This document shows, piece by piece, positions 53,443 through 64,000 of a DNA stretch of 64,000 nucleotides. The position numbers were made by a program, and so were the translations under genes. The first letter of the stretch is position 1, and every line of letters begins with the position of its first letter. The notes under the pieces are model-generated. The model was given only the letters and a program-made list of their open reading frames with translations, was not told the DNA's origin and did not search any database. Source of the DNA: Magnetospirillum sp. 64-120 (lineage in GTDB: Bacteria; Pseudomonadota; Alphaproteobacteria; Rhodospirillales; Magnetospirillaceae); the NCBI GenBank assembly GCA_001898825.1, contig MKVK01000029.1:1-64000 (forward strand). Reading direction: 5' to 3'.

Positions 53443-54170
53443 CGACGCGACCCGTCGTCCATGTGATCAACCGGGCCAGTCGTGACGATCGGCGCCAGCG
53501 CTTCCTGGGTTGGAATTCCCACCATCCGGTGAACTGGCGCTTTCAGGCGGCGGCGGAACCGGAAGATTTGGCCGACGGGGATCTGCCGCCGGGCTGCGAT
53601 CCGCGTGTTGCCGCCACGGCGCTGTCTCATCGTCGGCAGTGGCAGGCCTGCGTTGACGACAACGGTGCAAGGCTGGTGTTCGAAGACGACGCCTGCCTGC
53701 GTCACGGCGCCGCCCCCATCCTGACGGCGGTGCGACAGGCGCTGGTTCACGCCGACATGGTTTTTCTGGGCTGCAACGCCGATGCCGATGCCATGATCGA
53801 AATGCCCGACCGCTTGCTGGCCCATGTCACCTTCGGCGGTGGGCCACGTGGCCAGGCGGGCTATTTCGACCATTACGCCCAAGCCGCAGCCGCCATGCCC
53901 CCGCCACCGCTTTACCGCACCCATTTGTGTTGGGGGCTGCTGGCCTATGCCGTCAGCCCGCGTGGCGCGGCCAAGCTGTTGGCGGAATGCTTTCCCCTGC
54001 GCCCGGTGACGGTGGAGTTGTTCCGGGAGCGCAAGCGGGTGGAAGGCTGCGCCGTGGACATGGCGGTGAATGCCGCCCTGCAGCGCGGCGCGGTGGCCGC
54101 GCTGCTGTGTTTCCCGCCGGTGGTGCTGGGCCCCAACGGTGATTCCGATCTGGATCCGCGCAAGGTATGA
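53439..54170 (+). CDS. Glycosyltransferase family 25-like protein
   Basis: 243 residues from GTG 53439, coupled to thiD by GTGA. Features of GT25 (LPS-type galactosyltransferases): VINRASRDDRRQRF at the start, ALSHRRQW, the acidic VFEDDA that binds the metal-sugar nucleotide, and LCWGLLAYAVSPRGAAKLL. It likely adds a sugar to an envelope polysaccharide. It is shorter than many members, and the substrate is unknown. Confidence 0.7.
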   Translation: MTTRPVVHVINRASRDDRRQRFLGWNSHHPVNWRFQAAAEPEDLADGDLPPGCDPRVAATALSHRRQWQACVDDNGARLVFEDDACLRHGAAPILTAVRQALVHADMVFLGCNADADAMIEMPDRLLAHVTFGGGPRGQAGYFDHYAQAAAAMPPPPLYRTHLCWGLLAYAVSPRGAAKLLAECFPLRPVTVELFRERKRVEGCAVDMAVNAALQRGAVAALLCFPPVVLGPNGDSDLDPRKV

Positions 54171-54181
54171 CGGAGGATGTG

Positions 54182-54973
54182 ATGCGGGTGGCGTTCTGGC
54201 AGGTGGATTCCTTCGCCGAAAGGCGTTTCGCCGGCAATCCGGCGGCGGTGATGGTGTTGCCTCGCTGGCCCGAGGATGCCGTCTTGCTGACGGTGGCGGC
54301 GGAAAACAATTTGTCGGAAACCGCCTTTCTGGTGCGCGAGGACACGGGCTGGCGCATCCGTTGGTTCACCCCCAAGGTCGAAGTGGACCTGTGCGGCCAC
54401 GCCACCCTGGCGGCGGCTTGGGTGGTGCTGCAATCCTTGCAACAGGGTGACGACGCCGACCGGGTGGTCTTCGCCTCGAAAAGCGGGGCCTTGCCGGTCG
54501 AGCGTGAAGACGGCCGTCTGGTGCTGGATTTTCCGGCCCAGCCGCCGCGCCCCAGCGTCTTCCCAGAAGGCATCGACGCGGTTCTGGCCAAGCCGGTGCG
54601 CGAAGTGCTGGCCACGTCCGGTCATCTGATGTGCGTGCTGGACAGCGCCGACGCGGTGCGCAGTTTGGTCCCCGACATGGCGGCGGTGGCGAAATTGTCC
54701 AAGCCCGGCCTGATCGTCACCGCCCCCGGCGAGGGGGACTGCGATTTCGTCTCGCGCTATTTCGCCCCGCGCAAGGGCATCATCGAGGACCCGGTGACCG
54801 GTTCCGCCCATTGCGTGCTGGCGCCGTTTTGGGCCAAGCGCCTGGGAAAGGCGGCCCTGGTCGCCCGCCAGGTCTCGGCCCGTGGCGGCCTGTTGTGGGT
54901 CGAGCACGCCGGCGACCGGGTGAAGATCGCCGGTCAGGTGGTCCCCTATGTGGATGGCTGGGCCGAGATTTGA
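54182..54973 (+). CDS. PhzF-family isomerase-like protein
   Basis: 263 residues. The opening VAFWQVDSFAERRFAGNPAAVM, the catalytic Glu in NNLSETAFL, the DLCGHATLAAAWV loop and the C-terminal DPVTGSAHC mark the PhzF/diaminopimelate-epimerase fold. The family is named for a phenazine isomerase, but most members have unknown substrates. ATG 54182 is chosen because GGAGG precedes it by 5 bases; an ATG at 54167 would overlap the previous gene. Confidence 0.9.
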   Translation: MRVAFWQVDSFAERRFAGNPAAVMVLPRWPEDAVLLTVAAENNLSETAFLVREDTGWRIRWFTPKVEVDLCGHATLAAAWVVLQSLQQGDDADRVVFASKSGALPVEREDGRLVLDFPAQPPRPSVFPEGIDAVLAKPVREVLATSGHLMCVLDSADAVRSLVPDMAAVAKLSKPGLIVTAPGEGDCDFVSRYFAPRKGIIEDPVTGSAHCVLAPFWAKRLGKAALVARQVSARGGLLWVEHAGDRVKIAGQVVPYVDGWAEI

Positions 54974-54974
54974 T

Positions 54975-55709
54975 TTAGCGCTTTTTCTTGGCCGGCTTAG
55001 GGAACCAGTCCAGCACGGTTTCGGCGGGAAACGGGCTTTTCCCCATCCACCATTGGCTGGCGGCGTCGGGATTGTCCATCACCGCCTTAAGGGCCGGCAT
55101 CAGTTCCAGGCCGGGGCAGTCGTGTCCCTGTTTGATCAGCGGCAGCGCCAGGCCTTTCAGCGCCCCTTCGTAGATGATCTTGGGCTCGTGGCGGAAACTG
55201 GGGTCGGTTTTCGCCCCGCTGACCGGCAACCCGGCATATTTGGCCATGCAATGGCGCACGTCCACGTGCCACAGCGACCGGCATTTCAGCGGCCGGATGT
55301 CGTAGACGGCGCAGGCCCCATCCTTCAGGAAGGCGCAGGGCTGCCCCTTTTTCCACGATTGCAGCATTCGGGCTTCCGTCGGACGCTCGGCCAGGGCGCG
55401 CGACATGGCCAGCACTTCAGCGGCCGCGGCCCCCACTTTCTGATGGCAGCACCAGCCGCAGCCCCGTCGGCATGCTGCCGGGGGCGCCCCCAGGACATAG
55501 GCGGGATTGGCGCGGAGCTTGTCGAAAAGGCGGTCGGCGTCGGCCCAGGTGGCCAACACCGCGTCCAGCACGGCGGCGCTTCCTTGTTTCATGGCCGGTG
55601 CGACGTTTGCGCGAGCGGCTTCGAAAGCGGCCTGTTCCAGTGGCGGCGGCGGCGCCCCACGGGTCTGATCGCGCATCAAGGCAAATGGGTCGAAGCCGGA
55701 TGAAACCAT
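54975..55709 (-). CDS. YkgJ-family cysteine cluster protein
   Basis: 244 residues. The cysteine cluster is CRRGCGWCCHQK, then CAFLKDGACAVYDIRPLKCR, then HCMAKY, the CxxxCxxCC...CxxY..RP..CR pattern of the zinc/iron-chelating UPF0153 group. The function of the group is not established. It converges on the PhzF-like gene, 1 base from its stop. The start at 55709 has no strong ribosome site. Confidence 0.85.
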   Translation of the reverse strand: MVSSGFDPFALMRDQTRGAPPPPLEQAAFEAARANVAPAMKQGSAAVLDAVLATWADADRLFDKLRANPAYVLGAPPAACRRGCGWCCHQKVGAAAAEVLAMSRALAERPTEARMLQSWKKGQPCAFLKDGACAVYDIRPLKCRSLWHVDVRHCMAKYAGLPVSGAKTDPSFRHEPKIIYEGALKGLALPLIKQGHDCPGLELMPALKAVMDNPDAASQWWMGKSPFPAETVLDWFPKPAKKKR

Positions 55710-55848
55710 GGCGCGAGAGTATCATCGTCGTGGACGGCTTCAACAACATTGATAATCAGTAAATTAAAAATAACATACTAATGCTTGCTGTAATAAGCCC
55801 CGGGGTGCTATTGCTGTGGGTGCGAATGTCGAGGGGCGGAGGTGACGG

Positions 55849-57708
55849 GTGCTGGGCGAATTGGCGACCTCTGCCCAAATGTGGGTGACCCTGGGCCTGC
55901 TGGTCCTGACCTTGGCGCTGTACGTCTCGGAGCGGGTATCCGTGGAAGTGGCGTCCATCGGCGTCCTGGTCGTCATGATGGTGGTGTTCCACTTCCTGCC
56001 GGTGCCGGGGCCTGACGGCAAGAACCTGTTGTCGCCCGACACCTTGCTGGCCGGTTTCGGCAATCCGGCGCTGTTGACGGTGATGGCGCTGCTGGTGGTG
56101 GCCGAAGGGCTGAACCGTACCGGCGCCTTGGACCGTTTGGCCGACGCCGTCGGCAATCTGCGTCTGTCGCCGTCGGTGCTGGTGGGCTGCGCCCTGGTTC
56201 TGGTGGCGGTGACCAGCGGTTTCATCAACGACACCCCGGTGGTGGTGATGTTCCTGCCGGTGTTCCAGGCCCTGGCCATGCGCTCGGGCCTGGGGGTGGG
56301 GCGGATGATGATGCCGCTGTCCTTCGCCGCCATCCTGGGCGGCATGACCACCCTGATCGGGTCCAGCACCAATCTTTTGGTGTCGTCGTCGTTGATCGCC
56401 CTGGGCGAGGACGGCTTGGGCTTTTTCCAGCAGACGTCCATGGGCCTTTGGGTGGCCGGGATCGGCCTGCTTTATGTGTTGCTGGTCATGCCACGCCTGT
56501 TGCCCAAAGGGTCGGGCGAAGCGCAGTCGGGCGGCGGCACCGGCAAGCAGTTCGTCTCGCAATGTGAAGTGGGCGCCGGTTCGGCGCTGGATGGCGCCCA
56601 GTCCCTGGCCGGCACTTTCAAGCAGTTGCCCGACATCACCGTGCACCTGATCATCCGCGACGGCGAATCGGTGTTCCCGCCTTATGACGACATGGTGCTG
56701 CGGGCCGGCGACGTTCTGATGATCGCCGGGTCCAGGAAGGCGCTGACCGAGACGGCAGCCCGCCATCCCGGCCTGTTGTCGGTGCCCGAAATACATGACG
56801 ACGACGAGGATGAAGACGACAGCCCGGCCCAGCGCCCCCCGGCTCCCATGGTCGAACAGGTGCTGGTCGAAGCCATGGTGCCGCCGACCTCGCGCTTCAC
56901 CGGCTTTTCGGTCGAGCAATTGGGGCTGAACCGCTATCACAATCTGGTGGTCCTGGGGCTGGAACGCCGGGCGCGGATGATGCGCGGCCCCACCGGGGGC
57001 TTGCGTTTGCAGGCCGGCGACGTGCTGTTGCTGATGGGCCACGAAAACGATATCGAGACCCTGCGCCAGGATCGCGATCTGGTGGTGATTTCCGGCAGCG
57101 CCGGCTTGTTGCCGCGTGTCCATCACGCCAAGACAGCCGGCCTGCTGTTCCTGGCCATGCTGGGCCTGTCGGCCACTGGCGTGCTGCCCGTCGCCATCGC
57201 CGCCATCGCCGTCGCCGTCACCCTGGTCGCCCTGGGCGGCCTGACCGCCCGTCAGGCGGTGGGCGCCATCGATTCCAAGGTGGTGCTGCTGGTGGGCAAC
57301 GCCCTGGCCCTGGGCGAGGCCATGGACGCCACCGGCACCGCCGCCTTCCTGGCCAAGGCCCTGCTGTCGACTTTGGGCGGCGTCGGGCCGTGGGGGGTGT
57401 TGGTCGCCATGTTCGGGCTGGTGGCGGCCTTGACCAACGTGCTTTCCAACAACGCCACCGCCGTGTTGTTCACCCCCATCGCCGTCGGCGTGGCGCGACA
57501 GTTGGGCGTCGATCCGGCATTGTTCGCCATCACGGTGATCCTGGCGGCCAATTGTTCCTTCGCCACCCCCATCGGCTATCAGACCAACCTGCTGGTCATG
57601 GGGGCGGGGCACTACCGCTTCGTCGATTACGTCAAGGCCGGCCTGCCGATGATCCTGCTGATGTGGGCGGCTTTCGCCGTCGGCGTCAAAGTGGTGTGGG
57701 GGATGTGA
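55849..57708 (+). CDS. SLC13-family transporter with RCK C-terminal domains
   Basis: 619 residues. Membrane halves (about 8-220 and 430-619) flank a cytoplasmic insert with two TrkA-C/RCK-C-like domains (about 240-300 and 345-405: VLRAGDVLMIAGS and RLQAGDVLLLMGH). The SLC13 motifs GGMTTLIGSSTNLLV and SFATPIGYQTNLLVMG are clear. Such proteins carry sulfate, dicarboxylates or similar anions with sodium. The start is GTG at 55849 after GGAGG. A short acidic run (DDDEDEDDS, near 314-322) separates the RCK domains. Confidence 0.88.
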   Translation: MLGELATSAQMWVTLGLLVLTLALYVSERVSVEVASIGVLVVMMVVFHFLPVPGPDGKNLLSPDTLLAGFGNPALLTVMALLVVAEGLNRTGALDRLADAVGNLRLSPSVLVGCALVLVAVTSGFINDTPVVVMFLPVFQALAMRSGLGVGRMMMPLSFAAILGGMTTLIGSSTNLLVSSSLIALGEDGLGFFQQTSMGLWVAGIGLLYVLLVMPRLLPKGSGEAQSGGGTGKQFVSQCEVGAGSALDGAQSLAGTFKQLPDITVHLIIRDGESVFPPYDDMVLRAGDVLMIAGSRKALTETAARHPGLLSVPEIHDDDEDEDDSPAQRPPAPMVEQVLVEAMVPPTSRFTGFSVEQLGLNRYHNLVVLGLERRARMMRGPTGGLRLQAGDVLLLMGHENDIETLRQDRDLVVISGSAGLLPRVHHAKTAGLLFLAMLGLSATGVLPVAIAAIAVAVTLVALGGLTARQAVGAIDSKVVLLVGNALALGEAMDATGTAAFLAKALLSTLGGVGPWGVLVAMFGLVAALTNVLSNNATAVLFTPIAVGVARQLGVDPALFAITVILAANCSFATPIGYQTNLLVMGAGHYRFVDYVKAGLPMILLMWAAFAVGVKVVWGM

Positions 57709-57783
57709 CCCGAAAAGCTTGCCTGGCGGCTTTGCCCTGCTAAACTCCCGCGCTGTCGTAAAGCCCAAGGGTTTCCTGCCGCC

Positions 57784-58956
57784 ATGTCCCAGATCGCGCT
57801 TCCGTCGTCGAAGCCCAACAATCCCAATTTTTCCTCGGGCCCCTGCGCCAAGCGTCCGGGCTGGTCGGTGGACGCGCTGAAGGACGCGCCGTTCGGCCGA
57901 TCGCACCGCGCCAAGGTCGGCAAGGCCAAGCTGGAACAGGTGATCGACCTGTCGGCCGAAATCCTGGGCCTGCCCGCCGGCTGGCGCCTGGGAATCGTGC
58001 CGGCATCCGACACCGGCGCGGTGGAGATGGCCCTGTGGTCGTTGCTGGGGGCGCGAGGCGTCGACATGTTCGCCTGGGATACCTTCGGCCTGACCTGGGT
58101 CGCCGACGTCAACAAGCAGTTGAAGCTGGATGACGTGCGGGTCTTCACCGCGCCCTTCGGCCGGTTGCCCGACCTGTCCCAGGCCGATTTCGACCGCGAC
58201 GTGGTGTTCACCTGGAACGGCACCACCGCAGGCGTGCGCGTTCCCGACGGCGACTGGATCGCCGCCGACCGCCAGGGGCTGACCATCTGCGACGCCACCA
58301 GCGCCGTTTTCGCCATGGACATGCCGTGGGACAAGCTGGATGTGGTCACCTGGTCCTGGCAAAAGGTGTTGGGCGGCGAAGGGGCGCACGGCATGCTGGC
58401 GCTGTCGCCGCGGGCCGTGGAACGCCTGGAAACCCATGTCCCCGCCTGGCCGCTGCCGAAGATTTTCCGCCTGACCTCGGGCGGCAAGCTGGTGGAAGGC
58501 ATCTTCCGCGGTGAAACCATCAACACGCCGTCCATGCTGGCGGTGGAAGACCAGATCGACGCCCTGTTGTGGGCCAAGTCCGTGGGCGGGCTGCCCGGCC
58601 TGATGGCCCGCGCCGAGGCCAGCCGCAAGGCGATTCAGGACTGGCTGGATGCCTCGGACTGGGCGGTTAACCTGGTGGAAGTCCCGGCTCAGCGGTCGTG
58701 CACTTCGGTGTGCATGACCATCAAGGCGCCGGTCTTCACCGCTTTGTCCGCCGAAGATCAGGCCGCTTTCGCCAAGAAAATGGTAAGCTTGCTGGACAAG
58801 CATGGGGTGGCCTTCGACATCGGTTCCTATCGCGACGCCCCCCCGGGCCTGCGCATCTGGACCGGCGCCACCGTCGAAACCGCCGACGTGGTCGCCCTGT
58901 TGCCGTGGCTGGACTGGGCCTTCGCCCAGGTCGCCGCCGATACCGTGTCGAAGTGA
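57784..58956 (+). CDS. serC: Phosphoserine aminotransferase
   Basis: 390 residues of the alphaproteobacterial/archaeal-type SerC. PLP Lys194 is in [14 protein letters not shown], and the N-terminus [15 protein letters not shown] is typical. It converts 3-phosphohydroxypyruvate to phosphoserine with glutamate, step two of serine synthesis. It is followed by serA after 16 bases, so the two form an operon. Confidence 0.95.
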   Translation: MSQIALPSSKPNNPNFSSGPCAKRPGWSVDALKDAPFGRSHRAKVGKAKLEQVIDLSAEILGLPAGWRLGIVPASDTGAVEMALWSLLGARGVDMFAWDTFGLTWVADVNKQLKLDDVRVFTAPFGRLPDLSQADFDRDVVFTWNGTTAGVRVPDGDWIAADRQGLTICDATSAVFAMDMPWDKLDVVTWSWQKVLGGEGAHGMLALSPRAVERLETHVPAWPLPKIFRLTSGGKLVEGIFRGETINTPSMLAVEDQIDALLWAKSVGGLPGLMARAEASRKAIQDWLDASDWAVNLVEVPAQRSCTSVCMTIKAPVFTALSAEDQAAFAKKMVSLLDKHGVAFDIGSYRDAPPGLRIWTGATVETADVVALLPWLDWAFAQVAADTVSK

Positions 58957-58972
58957 TTTAGGGAAAGTCGTC

Positions 58973-60550
58973 ATGCCCAAGGTTCTGATTAGCGACAGGT
59001 TCAGCCAGGCCGCCGTGCAGGCGTTTACGCACCATGGCATCCAGGTGGACGTCCGCCCCGGCCTGTCGGCCGACGAACTGAAGGCCATCATCGGCGAATA
59101 CGACGGTCTGGCCGTGCGTTCGGGCACCAAGGTGACCGCCGAATTGCTGGATTGCGCCACCAATCTGAAGGTGATCGGCCGCGCCGGCATCGGCACCGAA
59201 AACATCGACCTGCACGCCGCCACCGACCGTGGCGTGGTGGTGATGAACACGCCGTTCGGCAATTCGGTGACCACCGCCGAACACGCCATCGCCATGATGT
59301 TCGCCATGGCCCGTCAAATCCCGGCTGCCAACGCGTCCACCCATCAGGGCAAGTGGGAAAAGAACCGGTTCATGGGGGTCGAGCTGACCGGCAAGACCCT
59401 GGGCGTCGTCGGTTCGGGCAACATCGGCGCTCTGGTCGCCAATCGCGCCCTGGGAATCGGCATGCGGGTCATCGCCTTCGACCCCTTCCTGTCGGAAGGC
59501 CGCGCCCACGACATGTGCATCGAAAAGGTGGACCTGCCCACGCTGTTCGCCCGCGCCGATTTCATCAGCCTGCACACGCCGTTGACCGAAGCCACCCGCA
59601 ACCTGATCTGCGCCGATTCCATCGCCCTGATGAAGGACGGCGTGCGCATCGTCAACTGCGCCCGCGGCGGGCTGATCAACGAAGCCGACCTGCGCGACGC
59701 CATCGTCGCCGGCAAGGTGGCGGGGGCCGCGCTCGACGTCTATCAGGTGGAACCGGCCACCGAAAATCCGCTGTTCGGCCTGGAACAGGTGGTGTGCACC
59801 CCGCATCTGGGGGCTTCCACCGCCGAGGCCCAGGAAAACCAGGCGCTGCAGGTGGCGGAACAGATGTCCGACTTCCTGTTGTCCGGCATCGTCGCCAACG
59901 CGCTGAACATGGCCGCCATCACCGCCGAGGACGCCCCCAAGTTGTATCCGTACCTGAAGCTGGCCGAGCAGTTGGGCGGCTTCGCCGGGCAGTTGACCGA
60001 ACATGCCATCAAGGCGGTTCAGGTGGAATACGAGGGCCATGTGGCGGCGCTGAACACCAAGCCGCTGACCGCCGTGGTGCTGGCCTGCGTGCTGCGGCCG
60101 ATGATGGAATCGGTCAACATGGTCAACGCGCCGCTGGTGGCCAAGGCTCGCGGTATCGAGGTGTCGGAAGTCACCAACGAACGCACCGGCGACTACAACA
60201 CGCTGATCCGTGTCACCCTGATCACCGAACAGCGCACCCGTTCGGTGGCTGGCACCTTGTTCGGCGGCGACAAGCCGCGTGTGGTGGAAATCAAGGGTAT
60301 CCCCATCGAAGCCGAACTGGGCAACCATATGCTGTACGTCACCAACCAGGACAAGCCGGGCTTCATCGGCGCCCTGGGGTCGTTGCTGGGGGCCAAGGGG
60401 GTCAACATCGCCACTTTCCATCTGGGCCGCGCCGAAGCCGGCGGCGACGCCATCTTGCTGACCCAGGTGGACCAGCCGCTGACCGACGAAATTCTGGAAG
60501 CGGTGCGCAGCCTGCCGCACGTGGTCCAGGCAAAGTCGCTCAGCTTCTGA
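58973..60550 (+). CDS. serA: D-3-phosphoglycerate dehydrogenase
   Basis: 525 residues. NAD-binding GSGNIG (147-152) and the catalytic trio Arg231 (NCARGG), Glu260 and His278 (TPHLG) are intact. A C-terminal extension adds an intervening domain and an ACT domain ([20 protein letters not shown]) for serine feedback. It starts the serine pathway from 3-phosphoglycerate. A strong terminator follows. Confidence 0.96.
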   Translation: MPKVLISDRFSQAAVQAFTHHGIQVDVRPGLSADELKAIIGEYDGLAVRSGTKVTAELLDCATNLKVIGRAGIGTENIDLHAATDRGVVVMNTPFGNSVTTAEHAIAMMFAMARQIPAANASTHQGKWEKNRFMGVELTGKTLGVVGSGNIGALVANRALGIGMRVIAFDPFLSEGRAHDMCIEKVDLPTLFARADFISLHTPLTEATRNLICADSIALMKDGVRIVNCARGGLINEADLRDAIVAGKVAGAALDVYQVEPATENPLFGLEQVVCTPHLGASTAEAQENQALQVAEQMSDFLLSGIVANALNMAAITAEDAPKLYPYLKLAEQLGGFAGQLTEHAIKAVQVEYEGHVAALNTKPLTAVVLACVLRPMMESVNMVNAPLVAKARGIEVSEVTNERTGDYNTLIRVTLITEQRTRSVAGTLFGGDKPRVVEIKGIPIEAELGNHMLYVTNQDKPGFIGALGSLLGAKGVNIATFHLGRAEAGGDAILLTQVDQPLTDEILEAVRSLPHVVQAKSLSF

Positions 60551-60563
60551 TCTTGCCCTTGTG

Positions 60564-60606
60564 ACACCCCCTTTCCGTTGCGGCGGAAAGGGGGTGTTGC
60601 TGTTTT
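60564..60606 (+). terminator. Terminator of serC-serA
   Basis: A 14-bp perfect stem, ACACCCCCTTTCCG (60564-60577) with its complement at 60584-60597, closes a 6-base loop, followed by TGCTGTTTTA. Confidence 0.85.
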
Positions 60607-60726
60607 ATGACTTGCGAAAATTACTTCCAAAGACGTATACCGCTACCCCAAAAGTTGATTGATGAATGTCAATCATTGATATGGCGGGGGCGCTCAAGGC
60701 GCCGGTTGTCGCAAGGGGGGAAGGGC

Positions 60727-62115
60727 ATGTTCACGTCACGTAAGGCGCAGCCGCAGATCGCTGCCGTCGACCAAAGCATCGCGGACGAGGCGATCACCGC
60801 CGAGCGTCTGGCGCTGATCGACGAGATGGTGGACATGATCCTGGCCGGCCGCTACCTGTCGGTTCCCGAAGGCCAGTGCAGCGTCAGCAGGAAGATCAAG
60901 AATCTGGCCGGCCATCTGGAAGCGCGTGCCTTGGCCGAACTCAAGCGCAACGTGGAAATGTCGGTCAACATCAACGAAGCGGTGACCGAAACCGCCGGCA
61001 TGATGCGCGCAGTGACCGAATCCGACCGCCGCAGCCAGACCATCGCCGCCGCCGCCGAGCAACTGCACACCAGTGTCGAACAGATCGCGGAAAATTCCAA
61101 CGCCGCCGCCCAGCAGGCCCAGGCCGCTGAAGCCAGCGTCGAGGCCGGGCGTCAGGCATCGGAAAAGGCGGTGCGGTCCATGCAGGCCATCGCCGACGCG
61201 GTGGCGGCGGCTGGCGGCAAGGTGGAAAGCCTGGGCCAGGCCTCGGCCCAGATCGGCGACATCGTCAACCAGATCGAAGCCATCGCCCGGCAAACCAACC
61301 TTTTGGCGCTCAACGCCACCATCGAGGCGGCCCGCGCCGGCGAGGCCGGCAAGGGCTTCGCCGTGGTCGCCAACGAGGTCAAGCACCTGGCCAACCAGAC
61401 CGCCAAGGCCACCGTCGACATTCGCTGCCGCATCGAAACCCTGCGCCAGGAAATGGCGCAAATCGTCGGCACCATGGAAGACGGCGCCCGGGCGGTGGAA
61501 ACCGGTCAGGCGGTGATCGCCCAGGCCGGCGACAGCATGGGACAGGTTTCCGCCCAGGTGGCAGACGTCACCAGCCGCATGCAGGGCATCGCCAGCATCC
61601 TGACCCAGCAGGAAGCCGCGTCCGAGGAAATGTCGCATGGTGTCGGCGTCATCGCCGAGATGTCGGGGCGCAACGTCGCCACCATCGGTCAGGTGGCGTC
61701 GGAAATGGACCGCGCCGCCAAGCTGATCGCCCAGACCTTGGGCGACATGGCCAAGCTGGAAATCACCGATTTGACCATTCACGTAGCCAAGTCCGACCAC
61801 ATGATCTGGCGCAAGCGTCTGGCCGACATGCTGGTGGGGCGCGAAACCCTGCGCCCTGACGAACTGGCCGACCACACCCAGTGCCGCCTGGGCAAGTGGT
61901 GTTCGGGCGTCACCGATCCCGGCATCCGCAACCATCCCGCCTTCACCGATCTGGACGAGCCGCACCGCCTGGTCCACCAGCACGGCATCGAGGCGGCCCG
62001 GCGCTATCAGGCCGGCGACATGGATGGCGCCTTGGAGTGCGTGCAATTGGCGGCCGAGGCTTCCAAGGGGGTGATGGACGCCCTGGACCGCCTGGGTTCG
62101 CGCGGCAAGTTCTGA
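60727..62115 (+). CDS. Soluble chemoreceptor with C-terminal CZB domain
   Basis: 462 residues with no membrane segment. A methyl-accepting signalling domain (about 80-360) contains the conserved hairpin tip [30 protein letters not shown](N). The C-terminal CZB (chemoreceptor zinc-binding) domain shows [18 protein letters not shown] and HRLVHQHG, the His/Cys set that binds zinc. Such receptors are cytoplasmic and sense zinc or oxidants. GGGGGGAAGG precedes the ATG. It stands between serA and hisZ with its own upstream region. Confidence 0.9.
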   Translation: MFTSRKAQPQIAAVDQSIADEAITAERLALIDEMVDMILAGRYLSVPEGQCSVSRKIKNLAGHLEARALAELKRNVEMSVNINEAVTETAGMMRAVTESDRRSQTIAAAAEQLHTSVEQIAENSNAAAQQAQAAEASVEAGRQASEKAVRSMQAIADAVAAAGGKVESLGQASAQIGDIVNQIEAIARQTNLLALNATIEAARAGEAGKGFAVVANEVKHLANQTAKATVDIRCRIETLRQEMAQIVGTMEDGARAVETGQAVIAQAGDSMGQVSAQVADVTSRMQGIASILTQQEAASEEMSHGVGVIAEMSGRNVATIGQVASEMDRAAKLIAQTLGDMAKLEITDLTIHVAKSDHMIWRKRLADMLVGRETLRPDELADHTQCRLGKWCSGVTDPGIRNHPAFTDLDEPHRLVHQHGIEAARRYQAGDMDGALECVQLAAEASKGVMDALDRLGSRGKF

Positions 62116-62130
62116 TCGTTTTTGTTTTCC

Positions 62131-62151
62131 GTTTGCCCCTGGGGGGCAAAC
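62131..62151. other. Hairpin upstream of hisZ
   Basis: GTTTGCCCC (62131-62139) pairs with GGGGCAAAC (62143-62151) around a 3-base loop. The T-rich tract lies before the stem, not after, so it is not a standard terminator in the plus direction; it could be an mRNA 3' or leader structure. Confidence 0.4.
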
Positions 62152-62223
62152 AGGCTAAACCGGGCAATCGTCGCGGTCCGGTCGGGCCGTGCGTATCCGC
62201 CACCATGCGTAATGCCGAATTCC

Positions 62224-64000
<1,777 letters not shown>

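Noticed and set aside
55756-59307. Very long minus-strand open frame (over 1100 codons) opposite the SLC13 and serC genes
   Set aside because: It runs antisense to clearly conserved genes and has no domain-like composition. Long antisense frames are common in GC-rich DNA.

Overview
The window reads as a piece of chromosome from a GC-rich (about two thirds G+C) alphaproteobacterium. The best guess is a Rhodospirillales member of the Magnetospirillum/Phaeospirillum type. This rests on the Irr-type Fur protein, the short-form HisG plus HisZ pair, the gene order hisG-hisD-UPF0262-phosphatase-infA-maf-rng-yacG, and the order serC-serA...hisZ-purA. The genus is inference; no rRNA gene or magnetosome gene is present.

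1-11.7 kb is mostly core genome. It holds the end of an ammonium transporter (amtB), small unknown genes, an OmpR-type two-component system with a divergent small periplasmic protein, a membrane-anchored SGNH-like protein, and the long plus-strand run hisG to yacG, followed by an AzlCD branched-chain amino acid exporter.

11.8-23.7 kb is an integrated element. It lies between a tRNA-Phe gene (11782-11857) and a 19-bp direct repeat of that tRNA's 3' end (23693-23711). A tyrosine recombinase sits just inside the tRNA end. Pointing the other way is a single co-directional block: an HNH-nuclease fusion, a serine recombinase, hsdM, hsdS, a HEPN-domain protein, hsdR, a Cys/His-rich protein and a ParB-like protein. 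The hsdM-hsdS-HEPN-hsdR genes all overlap by the 4 bases ATGA. The low-GC HEPN gene set inside the type I restriction operon is the most interesting feature of the window and suggests a compound defence island.

23.9-33.7 kb encodes a complete type I secretion system (TolC-like, ABC ATPase, HlyD-like) followed by its likely substrate, a 1628-residue FecR/cadherin-like/FG-GAP/RTX surface protein. A decayed ABC permease remnant follows.

33.9-40.9 kb concerns iron and nitric oxide. It has a Fur-box-controlled PadR-like/irr pair, a hemerythrin-like protein, and the nitric oxide reductase cluster norCBQD with an upstream FNR/NnrR-type site and a hairpin between norB and norQ.

40.9-55.7 kb holds sulfur metabolism (sseA, cysK), a parA-like/membrane/Nudix operon, a membrane glycosyltransferase-like protein with a methyltransferase, uppP, the acetate permease pair (DUF485-actP) with a divergent CBS-DUF294 gene, thiD, a GT25-like gene, a PhzF-like gene and a cysteine-cluster protein. 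55.8-64 kb has an SLC13/RCK transporter, serC-serA, a soluble CZB chemoreceptor, hisZ and the start of purA. Two families of palindromic intergenic repeats (40749-40843, 47914-47974) flank the central part.
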